From contig NZ_CP022548.1 of the NCBI RefSeq assembly GCF_002776575.1, forward strand, positions 1,627,001 to 1,691,000: a stretch of DNA of 64,000 nucleotides, in the 5' to 3' direction. Origin of the DNA: Sphingorhabdus sp. YGSMI21. GTDB lineage: Bacteria; Pseudomonadota; Alphaproteobacteria; Sphingomonadales; Sphingomonadaceae. Below the pieces are notes generated by a model. That model had not been told where the DNA came from and did not search any database. It saw only the letters and a list, made by a program, of their open reading frames with translations. Positions 1-8,425 of the stretch are shown piece after piece. The position numbers and the translations under genes are program-made. Each line of letters starts with the position of its first letter. The first letter of the stretch is position 1.

Positions 1-712
1 TCGTCTGGCTGCAAAGGGCGTGAAAGTCGCCCTGTTCGACCTCAACGAGGAAAAAGGCGAAGCGCTGGCCTCCGAACTGGGCGGCGTTTTCTGCAAGGTC
101 AACGTTACCGAAGACGACAGCGTCGACGCGGGCTTCGAAAAAGCACGCGCGGCCAATGGCCAGGAACGTATCCTTGTGAACTGCGCCGGCATCGGCAACG
201 CGATCAAGACCGTCAGCCGTTCCAAGGAAGACGGATCGATCAAGCATTTCCCGATGGATGCCTTCAACTTCGTCATCCAGGTCAATCTGGTCGGTACCTT
301 CCGTTGCATCGCCAAATCGGCGGCTGGCATGCTGACCCTCGACCCGCTCGCCGACGGCGATCGCGGCGCGATGGTCAACACCGCCTCGGTAGCGGCTGAA
401 GATGGCCAGATCGGTCAGGCAGCCTATTCCGCTTCCAAGGGCGGCGTTGTCGGCATGACCCTGCCGATCGCGCGTGACCTGTCCCGCGAAGGCATCCGTC
501 TCAACACCATCCTGCCCGGTATTTTCGATACGCCATTGCTCGCCGGTGCACCGCAAAATGTACGCGACGCGCTGGGCGCCATGGTGCCGCATCCGCCGCG
601 GCTCGGCCAGCCGGACGAATATGCCGCGCTTGCCATGTGCATGATCGAGACGCAATATTTCAACGGCGAAGATGTCCGCCTTGATGGCGCCATCCGGATG
701 GCACCGCGCTAG
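1..712 (+). CDS. SDR-family 3-hydroxyacyl-CoA dehydrogenase-like oxidoreductase, 5' end outside window
   Basis: NAD(P)-dependent short-chain dehydrogenase, probably acting on a 3-hydroxyacyl-CoA like the HSD17B10/FabG-type enzymes. The frame is open from base 2 (RLAAKGVKVALFD), so the GTG at 20 is internal and the gene begins upstream of the window; the nucleotide-binding glycine motif is missing from view. Visible are the acidic residue after the second beta strand (FDLNE), NCAGIG (the NNAG-type motif), the catalytic Ser in NTASVAA, and Y-x-x-x-K in AAYSASKGG. The TILPGIFDTPLL segment after it is typical of the family. It lies upstream of a crotonase and is separated from it by a strong terminator. 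The exact substrate is not determinable. Confidence 0.85.
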   Translation, partial: RLAAKGVKVALFDLNEEKGEALASELGGVFCKVNVTEDDSVDAGFEKARAANGQERILVNCAGIGNAIKTVSRSKEDGSIKHFPMDAFNFVIQVNLVGTFRCIAKSAAGMLTLDPLADGDRGAMVNTASVAAEDGQIGQAAYSASKGGVVGMTLPIARDLSREGIRLNTILPGIFDTPLLAGAPQNVRDALGAMVPHPPRLGQPDEYAALAMCMIETQYFNGEDVRLDGAIRMAPR

Positions 713-727
713 ACAAGAAAAATCAGG

Positions 728-755
728 GGGCCGCGAGAAACTCGCGGCCCTTTTT
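728..755 (+). terminator. Rho-independent terminator after the SDR gene
   Basis: A perfect 10-bp stem (GGGCCGCGAG / CTCGCGGCCC) with an AAA loop is followed directly by TTTTT. It lies 15 bases after the SDR stop codon and ends 20 bases before the crotonase start, so it should isolate the two genes. Confidence 0.9.
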
Positions 756-774
756 GTATCTGATGGAGAAGTTC

Positions 775-1647
775 ATGACCGACTATACGCAGATCCTCTA
801 TGACGTCGCCGACAATATTGCGACGATCACGATCAACCGGCCGGAAAAGATGAACGCCTTCACCGGGACGATTATCAGGGAAATGATCGACGCCTTTGAT
901 CATATCGATGCCGATGACGATGTGCGGGCGGTGGTGGTTACCGGGGCAGGCAACCGCGCTTTTTGCGCCGGTGCCGACCTGACTCCGGAAGACGGCAAGA
1001 AGCCGTTCGCCAGCGAAGAGCCGGTGGAGGATTATTCCGATCCCCGCGTCCGCGATGGTGGCGGTCTGCTGATCCTGCGGATTTATCAATGTCTCAAGCC
1101 CGTGATCGGCGCGATCAACGGCGTCGCCGTAGGGGTCGGCGCAACGATGTTGCTGCCGATGGATATGCGGCTGGCCAGCGAGACGGCCCGCTTCGGCTTT
1201 GTCTTCGCCCGTCGCGGCATTGCCCCCGATGGTGCGGCCAGCTGGTTCCTGCCAAATCTCGTCGGCCGGGCGCAGGCGCTCGAATGGTGCCTGACCGGAC
1301 GGGTATTCGATGCCGAGGAGGCGCTGAAGGGCGGTCTTGTCCGTTCGCTCCACAAGCCCGAAGACCTTCTCCCCGCCGCTTATGCCCTGGCCCGCGAGAT
1401 TGTCGACAATACGGCGCCGGTGTCGATTGCCGTCACGCGGCAGATGCTGTGGCAATTGCCCGCCGCAGACCATCCGATGGAAGCGCACAAGGTCGACAGC
1501 CGGATCATCTATAATCGGGCGAAATCCGCCGATGCCAAAGAGGGTATTGCGAGCTTTCTGGAGAAGCGCAGTCCCAACTATCCGGATAAAGTGTCCAGCG
1601 ACTTGCCAGACAGCTTTCCATGGTGGGAAGAACCTGCTTATAAGTGA
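775..1647 (+). CDS. Enoyl-CoA hydratase/isomerase family protein (crotonase fold)
   Basis: 290 aa. Start chosen at ATG 775 (MTDYTQIL) because GGAGAA lies just upstream and the family begins here; an in-frame ATG at 763 would add four residues. Crotonase landmarks: INRPEKMNAF near residue 20, the oxyanion-hole segment FCAGADL near 60-70, and GAINGVAVGVGA. The two catalytic Glu positions of classical hydratases are not acidic here (GVGATMLLPMD in place of GGGCELAMMCD, and FGFVFARRG), whereas the Asp in APDGAASWFLP is kept, as in PaaG/isomerase-like relatives. That suggests isomerase or another crotonase chemistry rather than standard hydration. It probably works with the neighbouring acyl-CoA enzymes. 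Confidence 0.85.
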   Translation: MTDYTQILYDVADNIATITINRPEKMNAFTGTIIREMIDAFDHIDADDDVRAVVVTGAGNRAFCAGADLTPEDGKKPFASEEPVEDYSDPRVRDGGGLLILRIYQCLKPVIGAINGVAVGVGATMLLPMDMRLASETARFGFVFARRGIAPDGAASWFLPNLVGRAQALEWCLTGRVFDAEEALKGGLVRSLHKPEDLLPAAYALAREIVDNTAPVSIAVTRQMLWQLPAADHPMEAHKVDSRIIYNRAKSADAKEGIASFLEKRSPNYPDKVSSDLPDSFPWWEEPAYK

Positions 1648-1681
1648 CAAAAATGTGACGAAGTGCGTATAGGGGAAGAAT

Positions 1682-2314
1682 ATGACCGTCGATAAAATGG
1701 TGGCCAAGGATGGTGAAGCCGGGGCGCGAGACAAGCTGATCGAGACCGCCAGCCAGATCATGCGCAAGGGCGACACGATCGATATATCGTTCAGCGAGCT
1801 GTCGGTCCTGTCGGGTCTCAACAGCGCGCTCGTCAAATATTATTTCGGCAACAAGGATGGCCTGCTCGAAGCCATTCTCGAACGGGACATGGACAATATT
1901 CTCGAACAGGTCGGTCTGCTGATCCAGAAGGACATGCCGCCCGAGGACAAGCTGCGCCACCATATCGGTGCGGTGATCGATACCTATCACGAATTTCCCT
2001 ATCTCAACCGTCTGACCATGCGGCTGATCCGGGACCTGCCGCCCGAAGGCGCGCGCAAGATTGCGGACAAATATCTGAAACCTTTGTCGGAAGCCTATAA
2101 TATTTTTGTCGGCGCCGGCATCAAGTCGGGCGTGTTCCGCGAAATGAACCCGGATCTTTTCTATTCCGCGGTGACCGGCGCGGCCGACCGTTTCTTCACC
2201 GGCAAGCTGGTCTGGAAATATTGCTACGGCCGCGACGATTTCGACGAGCGGATGCGCGATTCCTATCGCGAGCAGACCGTCGATCTGATCATGGCGGGCA
2301 TTCTCAAACAATAA
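1682..2314 (+). CDS. TetR/AcrR-family transcriptional regulator
   Basis: 210 aa. AGGGGAAG precedes the ATG. The N-terminal helix-turn-helix reads FSELSVLSGLNSALVKYYF followed by GNKDGLLEAIL, the standard TetR recognition-helix region. The C-terminal two thirds are an all-helical ligand or dimer domain. It starts 34 bases after the crotonase stop and is followed 24 bases later by a secreted MBL hydrolase, so the three genes may be one transcript. It is a plausible local repressor of the acyl-CoA catabolic genes, with an acyl-CoA as possible ligand; that is inference from context. Confidence 0.85.
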   Translation: MTVDKMVAKDGEAGARDKLIETASQIMRKGDTIDISFSELSVLSGLNSALVKYYFGNKDGLLEAILERDMDNILEQVGLLIQKDMPPEDKLRHHIGAVIDTYHEFPYLNRLTMRLIRDLPPEGARKIADKYLKPLSEAYNIFVGAGIKSGVFREMNPDLFYSAVTGAADRFFTGKLVWKYCYGRDDFDERMRDSYREQTVDLIMAGILKQ

Positions 2315-2338
2315 TCGACGGAAACGGGGGACGATCGC

Positions 2339-3319
2339 ATGAGCAAGGCTATAGGACTATTCGGACTGGCTTTATCACTGGCGATCGCTTCGCCGGCCCT
2401 CGCCCATGGCAGCAAGGCGCCAGACGCCCCGTCCCACGGCCCGGTGATGAGCGCGGATCAGATCTATTCGGCCTTCGGCTGGGATTTTGACAAGGCCGAG
2501 ATTAAAACCCAGAAAGTGGCCGACGGCCTCTATGTCCTGTTCGGACTAGGCGGCAATATCGCGGTTTCGGTCGGCAAGGACGGCACATTGATCGTCGACG
2601 ACCAGTTCCCGCAGCTGATGCCGAAGATCAAGGCGGCGCTGAAGGAAATCGGCAGCGAAGATGTCGATTTCGTGGTCAACACCCACTGGCATTTTGACCA
2701 TGCCGACGGCAATCTGGCTCTCGGCAAGGAAGGCAGCTGGATCGTCAGCCAGTCCAACAGCCGGGCGATGATGCTGGACGACCAGGTCGTCAATTTCGGG
2801 CCTTTTGCCGGCGAGCAGAAAGCCTATCCCGAACATGCCCTGTCCGACATCACCTTTGACCGGACCATGCAGTTCCATATCAACGGCGAGAAGATCGACC
2901 TGCTGCACGTCGGCCCGGCGCACACCAACGGCGATACGGCGGTCCTCTTCCGCGGGACGAACGCCGTCCATCTCGGCGATGTTTTCAACAATAGCGGCTA
3001 TCCCTTCATCGACGCCGACAATGGCGGCGACCTCGCGGGCATGATCGCTTTCTGTCAGGCCGTCCATGACACGATCGACGATGATACGATCGTCATCCCG
3101 GGGCACGGGCCGGTCACCGACCGCGCCAAGCTGGCCCGTTATATAGAAGTGCTGACCATCATCCAGAGCCGCGTGCAGGCGCTGATCGACGATGGCAAAA
3201 GCCTGACGGAAATCATGGCCGCCAAACCGACGGCGGACTTCGATGAGGAATTTCAGGCCAACGAGATGATGCTGCCAAGCTTTCTGAGCCGTGTCTACGC
3301 GAGCCTGACGCGGGAGTAG
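2339..3319 (+). CDS. Secreted MBL-fold metallo-hydrolase
   Basis: 326 aa. A Sec signal peptide (MSKAIGLFGLALSLAIASPALA) ends near residue 22, so the mature protein is periplasmic. The metallo-beta-lactamase fold is shown by NTHWHFDHADGN (the HxHxDH metal motif, about residues 118-124), GPAHTNGDTAV (third His) and IPGHGPV (fourth His). This is the general cyclase/hydrolase branch of the superfamily; a beta-lactamase role is not indicated. It ends three bases before the convergent GST gene. Confidence 0.85.
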   Translation: MSKAIGLFGLALSLAIASPALAHGSKAPDAPSHGPVMSADQIYSAFGWDFDKAEIKTQKVADGLYVLFGLGGNIAVSVGKDGTLIVDDQFPQLMPKIKAALKEIGSEDVDFVVNTHWHFDHADGNLALGKEGSWIVSQSNSRAMMLDDQVVNFGPFAGEQKAYPEHALSDITFDRTMQFHINGEKIDLLHVGPAHTNGDTAVLFRGTNAVHLGDVFNNSGYPFIDADNGGDLAGMIAFCQAVHDTIDDDTIVIPGHGPVTDRAKLARYIEVLTIIQSRVQALIDDGKSLTEIMAAKPTADFDEEFQANEMMLPSFLSRVYASLTRE

Positions 3320-3322
3320 GCC

Positions 3323-4213
3323 TTACTCCGCGGCTTCGCCTTCAGGTTCCAGCTTGTCCTGTGTGCGCAATTCGAAATCGCTGGCATCGTGTCGTTCGCG
3401 TAGCTGGCTTTCGAGATCACCCCAGGCGCGGTTGACCATTTTGCCGCGCTGCACGGCGGGGCGCTTGCCGATCATGTCGGTCCAGCGATTCATATGCTTG
3501 TAGGAGGCGGTGTCGAGAAATTCGGCGGCTTCATAGACGACATTCTTCACCAGCGCGCCATACCAGGGCCAGATTGCCATATCGGCGATGCTATATTCGT
3601 CGCCAGCCATATATTCATTGTCGGCGAGATGGCGGTCGAGCACGTCGAGCTGGCGTTTGACCTCCATTGCGAAGCGGTCGATGCAATATTCGATCTTCAC
3701 CGGCGCATAGGCATAGAAATGGCCAAAGCCGCCGCCGAGATAGGGCGCGCTGCCCATTTGCCAGAACAGCCAGTTCAGCGCTTCGGTGCGCTTGTTGTGA
3801 TCGCTGGGGAGGAATGCGCCGAATTTCTCGGCGAGATAGAGGAGCATCGAGCCGGATTCGAACAGGCGCGTCGGCGTGTCGGTGCTGTGGTCCATCAATG
3901 CCGGGATCTTGCTGTTCGGGTTGATGTCGACAAAGCCGCTGCCGAACTGGTCGCCTTCGCTGATATTGATGAAATAGGCGTCATATTCCGCGCCCTTGTG
4001 GCCGAGCGCCAGCAGTTCCTCGAGCATCACCGTGACCTTCACGCCATTGGGCGTTGCCATCGAATAAAGCTGCAGCGGGTGCTTGCCGACCGGCAGCTCG
4101 ACGTCCTTGGTCGGGCCGGCGATCGGGCGGTTGATATTGGCGAAGCGGCCGCCATTGGCCTTGTCCCATTTCCAGACTTTCGGGGGCGTGTAATCGGGCA
4201 GATTGTCGGTCAT
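3323..4213 (-). CDS. yghU: YghU-type glutathione S-transferase / disulfide-bond oxidoreductase
   Basis: 296 aa using the ATG at 4213 (MTDNLPDYTPP); an upstream in-frame extension lacks family character. The N-terminal extension and thioredoxin-like domain carry MATPNGVKVTVMLEEL, where the Thr/Asn glutathione-binding residues of YghU/Ure2-like GSTs lie, then NPNSKIPALMD (cis-Pro) and LFESGSMLLYLAEKFG (Glu-Ser contacting the glutathione gamma-Glu). An all-helical C-terminal domain follows. Such proteins bind two glutathiones and reduce disulfides. It is last in a minus-strand run with acyl-CoA dehydrogenases, about 115 bases after the DUF1330 gene. Confidence 0.85.
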   Translation of the reverse strand: MTDNLPDYTPPKVWKWDKANGGRFANINRPIAGPTKDVELPVGKHPLQLYSMATPNGVKVTVMLEELLALGHKGAEYDAYFINISEGDQFGSGFVDINPNSKIPALMDHSTDTPTRLFESGSMLLYLAEKFGAFLPSDHNKRTEALNWLFWQMGSAPYLGGGFGHFYAYAPVKIEYCIDRFAMEVKRQLDVLDRHLADNEYMAGDEYSIADMAIWPWYGALVKNVVYEAAEFLDTASYKHMNRWTDMIGKRPAVQRGKMVNRAWGDLESQLRERHDASDFELRTQDKLEPEGEAAE

Positions 4214-4298
4214 GGGATCATTCCTTTTTGGATTGGCCGTTGTTGCTCTGGACAAGCGGTAGCATTTGCCATCGCCCCGATCACGCAAGTTTTTCTGC

Positions 4299-4320
4299 GT
4301 CCGCTCCAAGCGGACTTTTT
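4299..4320 (+). repeat. Small GTCCGC hairpin followed by T5
   Basis: GTCCGC (4299-4304) and GCGGAC (4310-4315) form a stem with loop TCCAA and a following T5 on the plus strand. No plus-strand gene ends here, so a terminator role is doubtful. It shares the GTCCGC core of the dispersed TGTCCG element seen at 13249 and 34285. Confidence 0.35.
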
Positions 4321-4328
4321 GTCTCAGC

Positions 4329-4646
4329 CTAGTCGCGCGGCGGAATGCTGTGCACCATGGTCAGAAACTGCAGCGTCGTTCCGGCGCGGCGATGCTCGGA
4401 CAGGGCCTGATACTCCGGGTCATTATACCAGGCGGTCGCCGCTTCCTCGTTGGGGAAGCGGAACATCACCACCCGGCCTTCGGGCGGAGCCGCGCCTTCG
4501 AAGGTGACGCTGCCGTCATCATAGGTGATGAACTCCCCGCCATGCCGTTTGAGGATCGGGAAAAATCCCTTTTCATATTCGCGATATTTCGCCGCGTCCT
4601 GCACGGTGAAATTGGCGACGACATGGACGGGTTGTTCGGTCATCAT
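4329..4646 (-). CDS. DUF1330-family ferredoxin-like-fold protein
   Basis: 105 aa. Family marks are VHVVANFTVQDAAKYREYEK at the N terminus, an FEGAAPPEGRVVMFRFPNE core, and WYNDPEYQAL, all typical of the DUF1330 dimeric alpha/beta-barrel family. Biochemical role is unknown; such genes often sit beside CoA-dependent catabolic genes. The start is 7 bases after the upstream acyl-CoA dehydrogenase stop, so they are probably cotranscribed. Two adjacent ATGs (4646 and 4643) are possible. Confidence 0.85.
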   Translation of the reverse strand: MMTEQPVHVVANFTVQDAAKYREYEKGFFPILKRHGGEFITYDDGSVTFEGAAPPEGRVVMFRFPNEEAATAWYNDPEYQALSEHRRAGTTLQFLTMVHSIPPRD

Positions 4647-4653
4647 CTGTTTC

Positions 4654-5850
4654 CTAGTTCATTTCTGCGAAGGTCTTGTCTTTGTCGACCCGCACATCCT
4701 GCGGCAGGCCCAGCACCCGTTCGGCGATGATATTTTTCAGGATCTCGTCGGTGCCGCCGGCGATTCTCAGACCCGGCGCCCACATGAAGCTTTCCTGGAA
4801 TATTGCATCGGACGGCGCTTCGTCCTTGTCGACGATCAGGCCGAAATGGTCCTGCATCTCGATCGCGCTGTTGCAGATATCCTGCAGATGGTTGGCGTTA
4901 ATGATCTTGCCAATGGCATTTTCAGGACCCGGTGTTTCACCACGCGACAGGGCGGTCTGGGTGCGGAATTTGGTCAGCTTGTAACCCTGTGCCGCGACAT
5001 ACCAGTCGGCCAGTTTGGCGCGGAAGGCCTGGTCGGACAATGTGCCGGCGGAGCGCGCATAATCCATGATTTCCTTCCAGTCGGGACCCGGTGAACCACC
5101 GACTGCCAGCCGTTCGTTCATCAGGGTGACGAGCGCGACCTTCCAGCCCATGCCGGGCTCGCCGAGCCGGTCGCTGTCGGGAATGCGGACGTCGGTGAAA
5201 TAGACCTCGTTAAATTCCTTGCCGCCGGACGCCTGATGGATCGGCCGCACGTCGACGCCCTTCTGCTTCATGTCGACGATGAACATGGTCAGGCCCTTGT
5301 GCTTGGGCACATTGGGGTCGGTACGGACCAGAAGGATGCCATAATCGGAATAATGGGCACCGGAAGTCCACACTTTCTGACCATTTATGACCCATTCGTC
5401 ACCATCTTTGACCGCTTTTGTCTTGAGACCGGCAACATCCGACCCGGCAGCCGGTTCGGAGAAAAGCTGGCACCAGATTTCCTCGCCCATCAGGGCTTTC
5501 TGGACATAGCGCTTCTTGTGCTCGTCCGATCCGAAGGCAATCACCGTCGGCACGCACATGCCGAGGCCGATGGCAAAGGGGCCGGTCGGCGCATCGAACT
5601 TGGCTTCTTCCTGTCCCCAGATGACCTGCTGCATCACGGTGCCGCCACGGCCGCCCATTTCCTTGGGCCAGGTGATCTGCGCAAAGCCGCCTTCCGCCTT
5701 GGTCTTCTGCCAGGCCTTGGCGCGTTCGAGAAAATCCTCGCGGCCACCCGAGCGCAAGGCGCCCGGCGTCTTGGGCTTGAGATGCTGAGAGAGAAAGGCG
5801 TTCGCTTCGGCGCGAAATTCTGCTTCTTCTGCTGTGTCGTTGAAATCCAT
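4654..5850 (-). CDS. Acyl-CoA dehydrogenase, FadE-type (subunit 1 of a pair)
   Basis: 398 aa FAD-dependent acyl-CoA dehydrogenase. Domains in order: N-terminal helical domain, middle beta domain (CQLFSEPAAGSDVAGLKTKA, VWTSGAHYSDYGILLVRTD), and C-terminal helical domain ending RIAGGTDEILKNIIAERVLG. The YEGT catalytic-Glu position is AGGT here, so any base must be elsewhere or supplied by a partner. A second, shorter dehydrogenase gene lies directly upstream in the operon, as in the heterotetrameric FadE pairs of steroid side-chain and branched acyl-CoA catabolism. The substrate is unknown. Confidence 0.88.
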   Translation of the reverse strand: MDFNDTAEEAEFRAEANAFLSQHLKPKTPGALRSGGREDFLERAKAWQKTKAEGGFAQITWPKEMGGRGGTVMQQVIWGQEEAKFDAPTGPFAIGLGMCVPTVIAFGSDEHKKRYVQKALMGEEIWCQLFSEPAAGSDVAGLKTKAVKDGDEWVINGQKVWTSGAHYSDYGILLVRTDPNVPKHKGLTMFIVDMKQKGVDVRPIHQASGGKEFNEVYFTDVRIPDSDRLGEPGMGWKVALVTLMNERLAVGGSPGPDWKEIMDYARSAGTLSDQAFRAKLADWYVAAQGYKLTKFRTQTALSRGETPGPENAIGKIINANHLQDICNSAIEMQDHFGLIVDKDEAPSDAIFQESFMWAPGLRIAGGTDEILKNIIAERVLGLPQDVRVDKDKTFAEMN

Positions 5851-5887
5851 AGTCTATTCCTTCACTTTGTGGCCCGGGCGCGAATGT

Positions 5888-5957
5888 CCGTTCGCGCTGA
5901 GCGTGTCGAAGTCCGAGTGCGCGCCAACCTGTCCTTCGACAGGCTCAGGACGAACGG
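5888..5957. repeat. Dispersed palindromic repeat, CCGTTCG...CGAACGG family
   Basis: Imperfect inverted repeat of about 24 bp per arm (CCGTTCGCGCTGAGCGTGTC... and ...GACAGGCTCAGGACGAACGG) in the gap between the two dehydrogenase genes. A second copy of the family lies inside dnaE2 at 22801-22875. Such elements are common in sphingomonad genomes and can fold in RNA. Confidence 0.8.
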
Positions 5958-5974
5958 CACTCCGGGTTCGGGAT

Positions 5975-7087
5975 TCAGTCATTTTTCGCTTCGAGCGCGC
6001 TGACCAGCTTTTCTTTCCAGACAGCCGGGCTGCCGGCCTGAACGGCGAGCAATTTGGCGCGGCGATAGAAGAGGTGGCAATCCACCTCCCAGGTGAAGCC
6101 CATGCCGCCATGCGTCTGGATATTCTCTTTCGAGGCAAACCAGTAAGCTTCCGAGGCCGCGACCCGTGCTGCGGCTGCCGCTTCGGGCAGTTCCGCGGCG
6201 TCGCTCGACAGCGCCCAGGCGCCATAATAAGCGTTGGAGCGGGCGACCTCGTTTTTCACATACATGTCGGCCAGCTTGTGCTTGATCGCCTGATTGCCAC
6301 CGATGGCACGGCCGAATGCGACCCGTTCCTTGGCATAGGCATTGGCCATTTCGAGACAGCGCGACGCGCCGCCCAGTTGCTCAAAGGCGATCAATACCGC
6401 TGCGCGGTCGTTGATCTGGTCGAGCAGCGCCATGCCATTGCCGGCTTCGCCGAGAAGCTCGGCCGATGCGCCGTCGAAGCTGATCGTCGCGTGGCTGCGG
6501 GTGGGTTCGAGCGTCTTGACCGGCTCCCGCGAGACGCCGTTCTGGTTGAGATCGACAATGACGAGGCTCTCGCCGCTGCCGTCCTTCACCAGCACAATCG
6601 CGTGGGTGGCGATATCGCCATCGGTGACAGGGATCTTCTTGCCCGTGATGCTGCCGTCCTTCAGCCGGGTAGCAATATTACCGGCCTTGATCTCGCCCGG
6701 CCCTTCGCTGACCGCGATGCAGCCGATCAGGCTGCCGTCGGCCACTTTCGGCAACAGTTGCGATTTCTGGTCTTCACTGCCCGCGATTTTCAGCGCTTCG
6801 GCAAAGAAATAGGCGGATGATCCGAAGGGCACCGGCGCCAGCGCCCGGCCCAGTTCCTCGGCAATCACGCAAAGTTCGAGCATGCCGAGGCCAAGCCCGC
6901 CATATTCTTCGGGGATCGCTGCACCAAGCCAGCCCATTTCGACAATCTGTTTCCAGACGCCTTCATTGTGGCTCTTGCTGTCATCATCCAGCACTTCGCG
7001 GACATGCGCGGTCGTGCATTGCGCTTCGAGAAACTTGCGTGCTTCGTCTCGAAGAAATTTTTGATCGTCGGAAAAATCAAAATTCAT
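5975..7087 (-). CDS. Acyl-CoA dehydrogenase (subunit 2 of a pair)
   Basis: 370 aa. N-terminal domain MNFDFSDDQKFLRDEARKFL and GWLGAAIPEEYGGLG; a short middle domain with IAVSEGPGEI; C-terminal helical bundle with AYAKERVAFGRAIGGNQAIK and QTHGGMGFTWEVDCHLFYRR. The length and the reduced middle domain match the smaller partner of heteromeric acyl-CoA dehydrogenases. It is transcribed ahead of the 398-aa dehydrogenase with a repeat in the gap, and 35 bases after the CoA-transferase stop. The pair probably forms one alpha2beta2 enzyme; that is inference. Confidence 0.87.
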   Translation of the reverse strand: MNFDFSDDQKFLRDEARKFLEAQCTTAHVREVLDDDSKSHNEGVWKQIVEMGWLGAAIPEEYGGLGLGMLELCVIAEELGRALAPVPFGSSAYFFAEALKIAGSEDQKSQLLPKVADGSLIGCIAVSEGPGEIKAGNIATRLKDGSITGKKIPVTDGDIATHAIVLVKDGSGESLVIVDLNQNGVSREPVKTLEPTRSHATISFDGASAELLGEAGNGMALLDQINDRAAVLIAFEQLGGASRCLEMANAYAKERVAFGRAIGGNQAIKHKLADMYVKNEVARSNAYYGAWALSSDAAELPEAAAAARVAASEAYWFASKENIQTHGGMGFTWEVDCHLFYRRAKLLAVQAGSPAVWKEKLVSALEAKND

Positions 7088-7122
7088 AGTTCAGGCCTCA
7101 TCCCGTTGTTTATATTATTATG

Positions 7123-8334
7123 TCAGTCGTCGTTGGCGGGCATGTTGAGCGCGCCGCGTATTTCGTCATTGTCCGCGCCGAGTGTCGGCGGATCGGCATA
7201 GATATTGGCCGGGCTGGCGGAATAGTGCACCGGATGTTTGATCGTTCTATATTTGCCGATCTTCTCGCCTTCGCGTTCCTGCCAGAAACCGACCTGCTGG
7301 AGATGGGGATCGGTCAGAACGTCCTCCATCTTGTTGTAGCGCATCGCCGGAATATTATGTTCGTCGAGCAGCGGCAGCCATTCGTCCGTGGTCTTGGTCG
7401 CAGCAATCTCCTCGATCAGGGCGTAGAGCGCGGTGATATTCTTGGTCCGCTGGGAATAATCGGAAAAGCGGGGCTCGTCAAAGACGCCAGGCTTGCCGCC
7501 GAGCTCGAAGAACTTCCGCCACTGCGCGTCATTATAGGGAACCAGACCGATATAGCCGTCCTTGGTCGGATAGGGCTTGCGGTTTTCGTTGATCGAGCGG
7601 GTGTAGGCCAGCTTGCCATTGCCCGGAATGAAGGTTTCGCCCCAGAGATTTTCGACCATGTTGAACCAGGTGAAGGCTTCGAACATCGGCACCTGGACAA
7701 ATTGCCCTTCGCCGGTCTTTTCCTTGTGATACATCGCCGCGAGCGTGGCGTTGACCGCGAACAGGCCGATGGTCTTGTCGGCGACCAGCGACGGCATATA
7801 GAGCGGACGACCGCTATCACCGCGCATTTCAAACAGGCTGGCAAAGCCGGAGGCGCACTGGATCAGGTCGTCATAGGCCTGGCGCTTTTCATATTCGCCG
7901 CCCTGGCCGAAACCGGCGCAATGGACATAGACGATGCCGGGGTTGATCGCCTTGACGCTTTCATAGTCGAGGCCCAGCCGCTCCATGCCGGCCAGCCGGA
8001 CATTGTGGAAGAACACGTCGGCATGTTTCAGCAGCTCAAGGATGACGGCCTTGTCATCGTCATTCTTGCCGTTGAGGGTCACCGATTTCTTGTTGCGGTT
8101 GAGCGCGGTGAATATCGGGCCGAGGTCGCCGGTCGGATTGTCGCCGGCATGGCGCATCATGTCGCCGCCGAACTTGCCTTCGCCATTTTCGATCTTGATG
8201 ACGTCGGCGCCCATGTCAGCGAAATTGAGAGTGGCGAAAGGGCCGAGGACCACGGTAGACATGTCGACGATTTTCAAACCCTTCAGGGGGCCTGTCGGTT
8301 CCGTATCCCATTTTAGTTCCGGCCAGCCGCTCAT
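7123..8334 (-). CDS. CaiB/BaiF family III CoA-transferase
   Basis: 403 aa class III CoA-transferase, which moves CoA between acyl donors through an aspartyl-CoA intermediate. Family marks: PLKGLKIVDMSTVVLGPFAT at the N terminus, FADMGADVIKIENGEG, LNRNKKSVTLNGKNDD, DVFFHNVRLAGMERLGLDYE, and IVYVHCAGFGQGG. It heads the minus-strand run CoA-transferase, dehydrogenase pair, DUF1330, GST, and probably activates the acid that the dehydrogenases then oxidise. It diverges from the thiolase-like gene across a 91-bp region. Confidence 0.88.
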   Translation of the reverse strand: MSGWPELKWDTEPTGPLKGLKIVDMSTVVLGPFATLNFADMGADVIKIENGEGKFGGDMMRHAGDNPTGDLGPIFTALNRNKKSVTLNGKNDDDKAVILELLKHADVFFHNVRLAGMERLGLDYESVKAINPGIVYVHCAGFGQGGEYEKRQAYDDLIQCASGFASLFEMRGDSGRPLYMPSLVADKTIGLFAVNATLAAMYHKEKTGEGQFVQVPMFEAFTWFNMVENLWGETFIPGNGKLAYTRSINENRKPYPTKDGYIGLVPYNDAQWRKFFELGGKPGVFDEPRFSDYSQRTKNITALYALIEEIAATKTTDEWLPLLDEHNIPAMRYNKMEDVLTDPHLQQVGFWQEREGEKIGKYRTIKHPVHYSASPANIYADPPTLGADNDEIRGALNMPANDD

Positions 8335-8425
8335 CCAATATTCTCCATTTTAGCTAGTGCATGATTCCAGCATGCTGTTATCATGTTTAATCGATTGATG
8401 AACTGTTTATTTTGAGGGAATTAGG
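8335..8425. promoter_or_regulatory. Divergent promoter region with palindromes
   Basis: Intergenic region between the CoA-transferase (minus) and thiolase-like (plus) genes. It holds a perfect 10-bp palindrome CAGCATGCTG at 8368-8377 and AATCGATT at 8389-8396, candidate operator sites for the TetR regulator encoded at 1682. The assignment is inference. Confidence 0.35.

Noticed and set aside
4299..4320. Terminator on the plus strand
   Set aside because: Stem plus T5 is present but no plus-strand gene ends there, so it was listed only as a small repeat.
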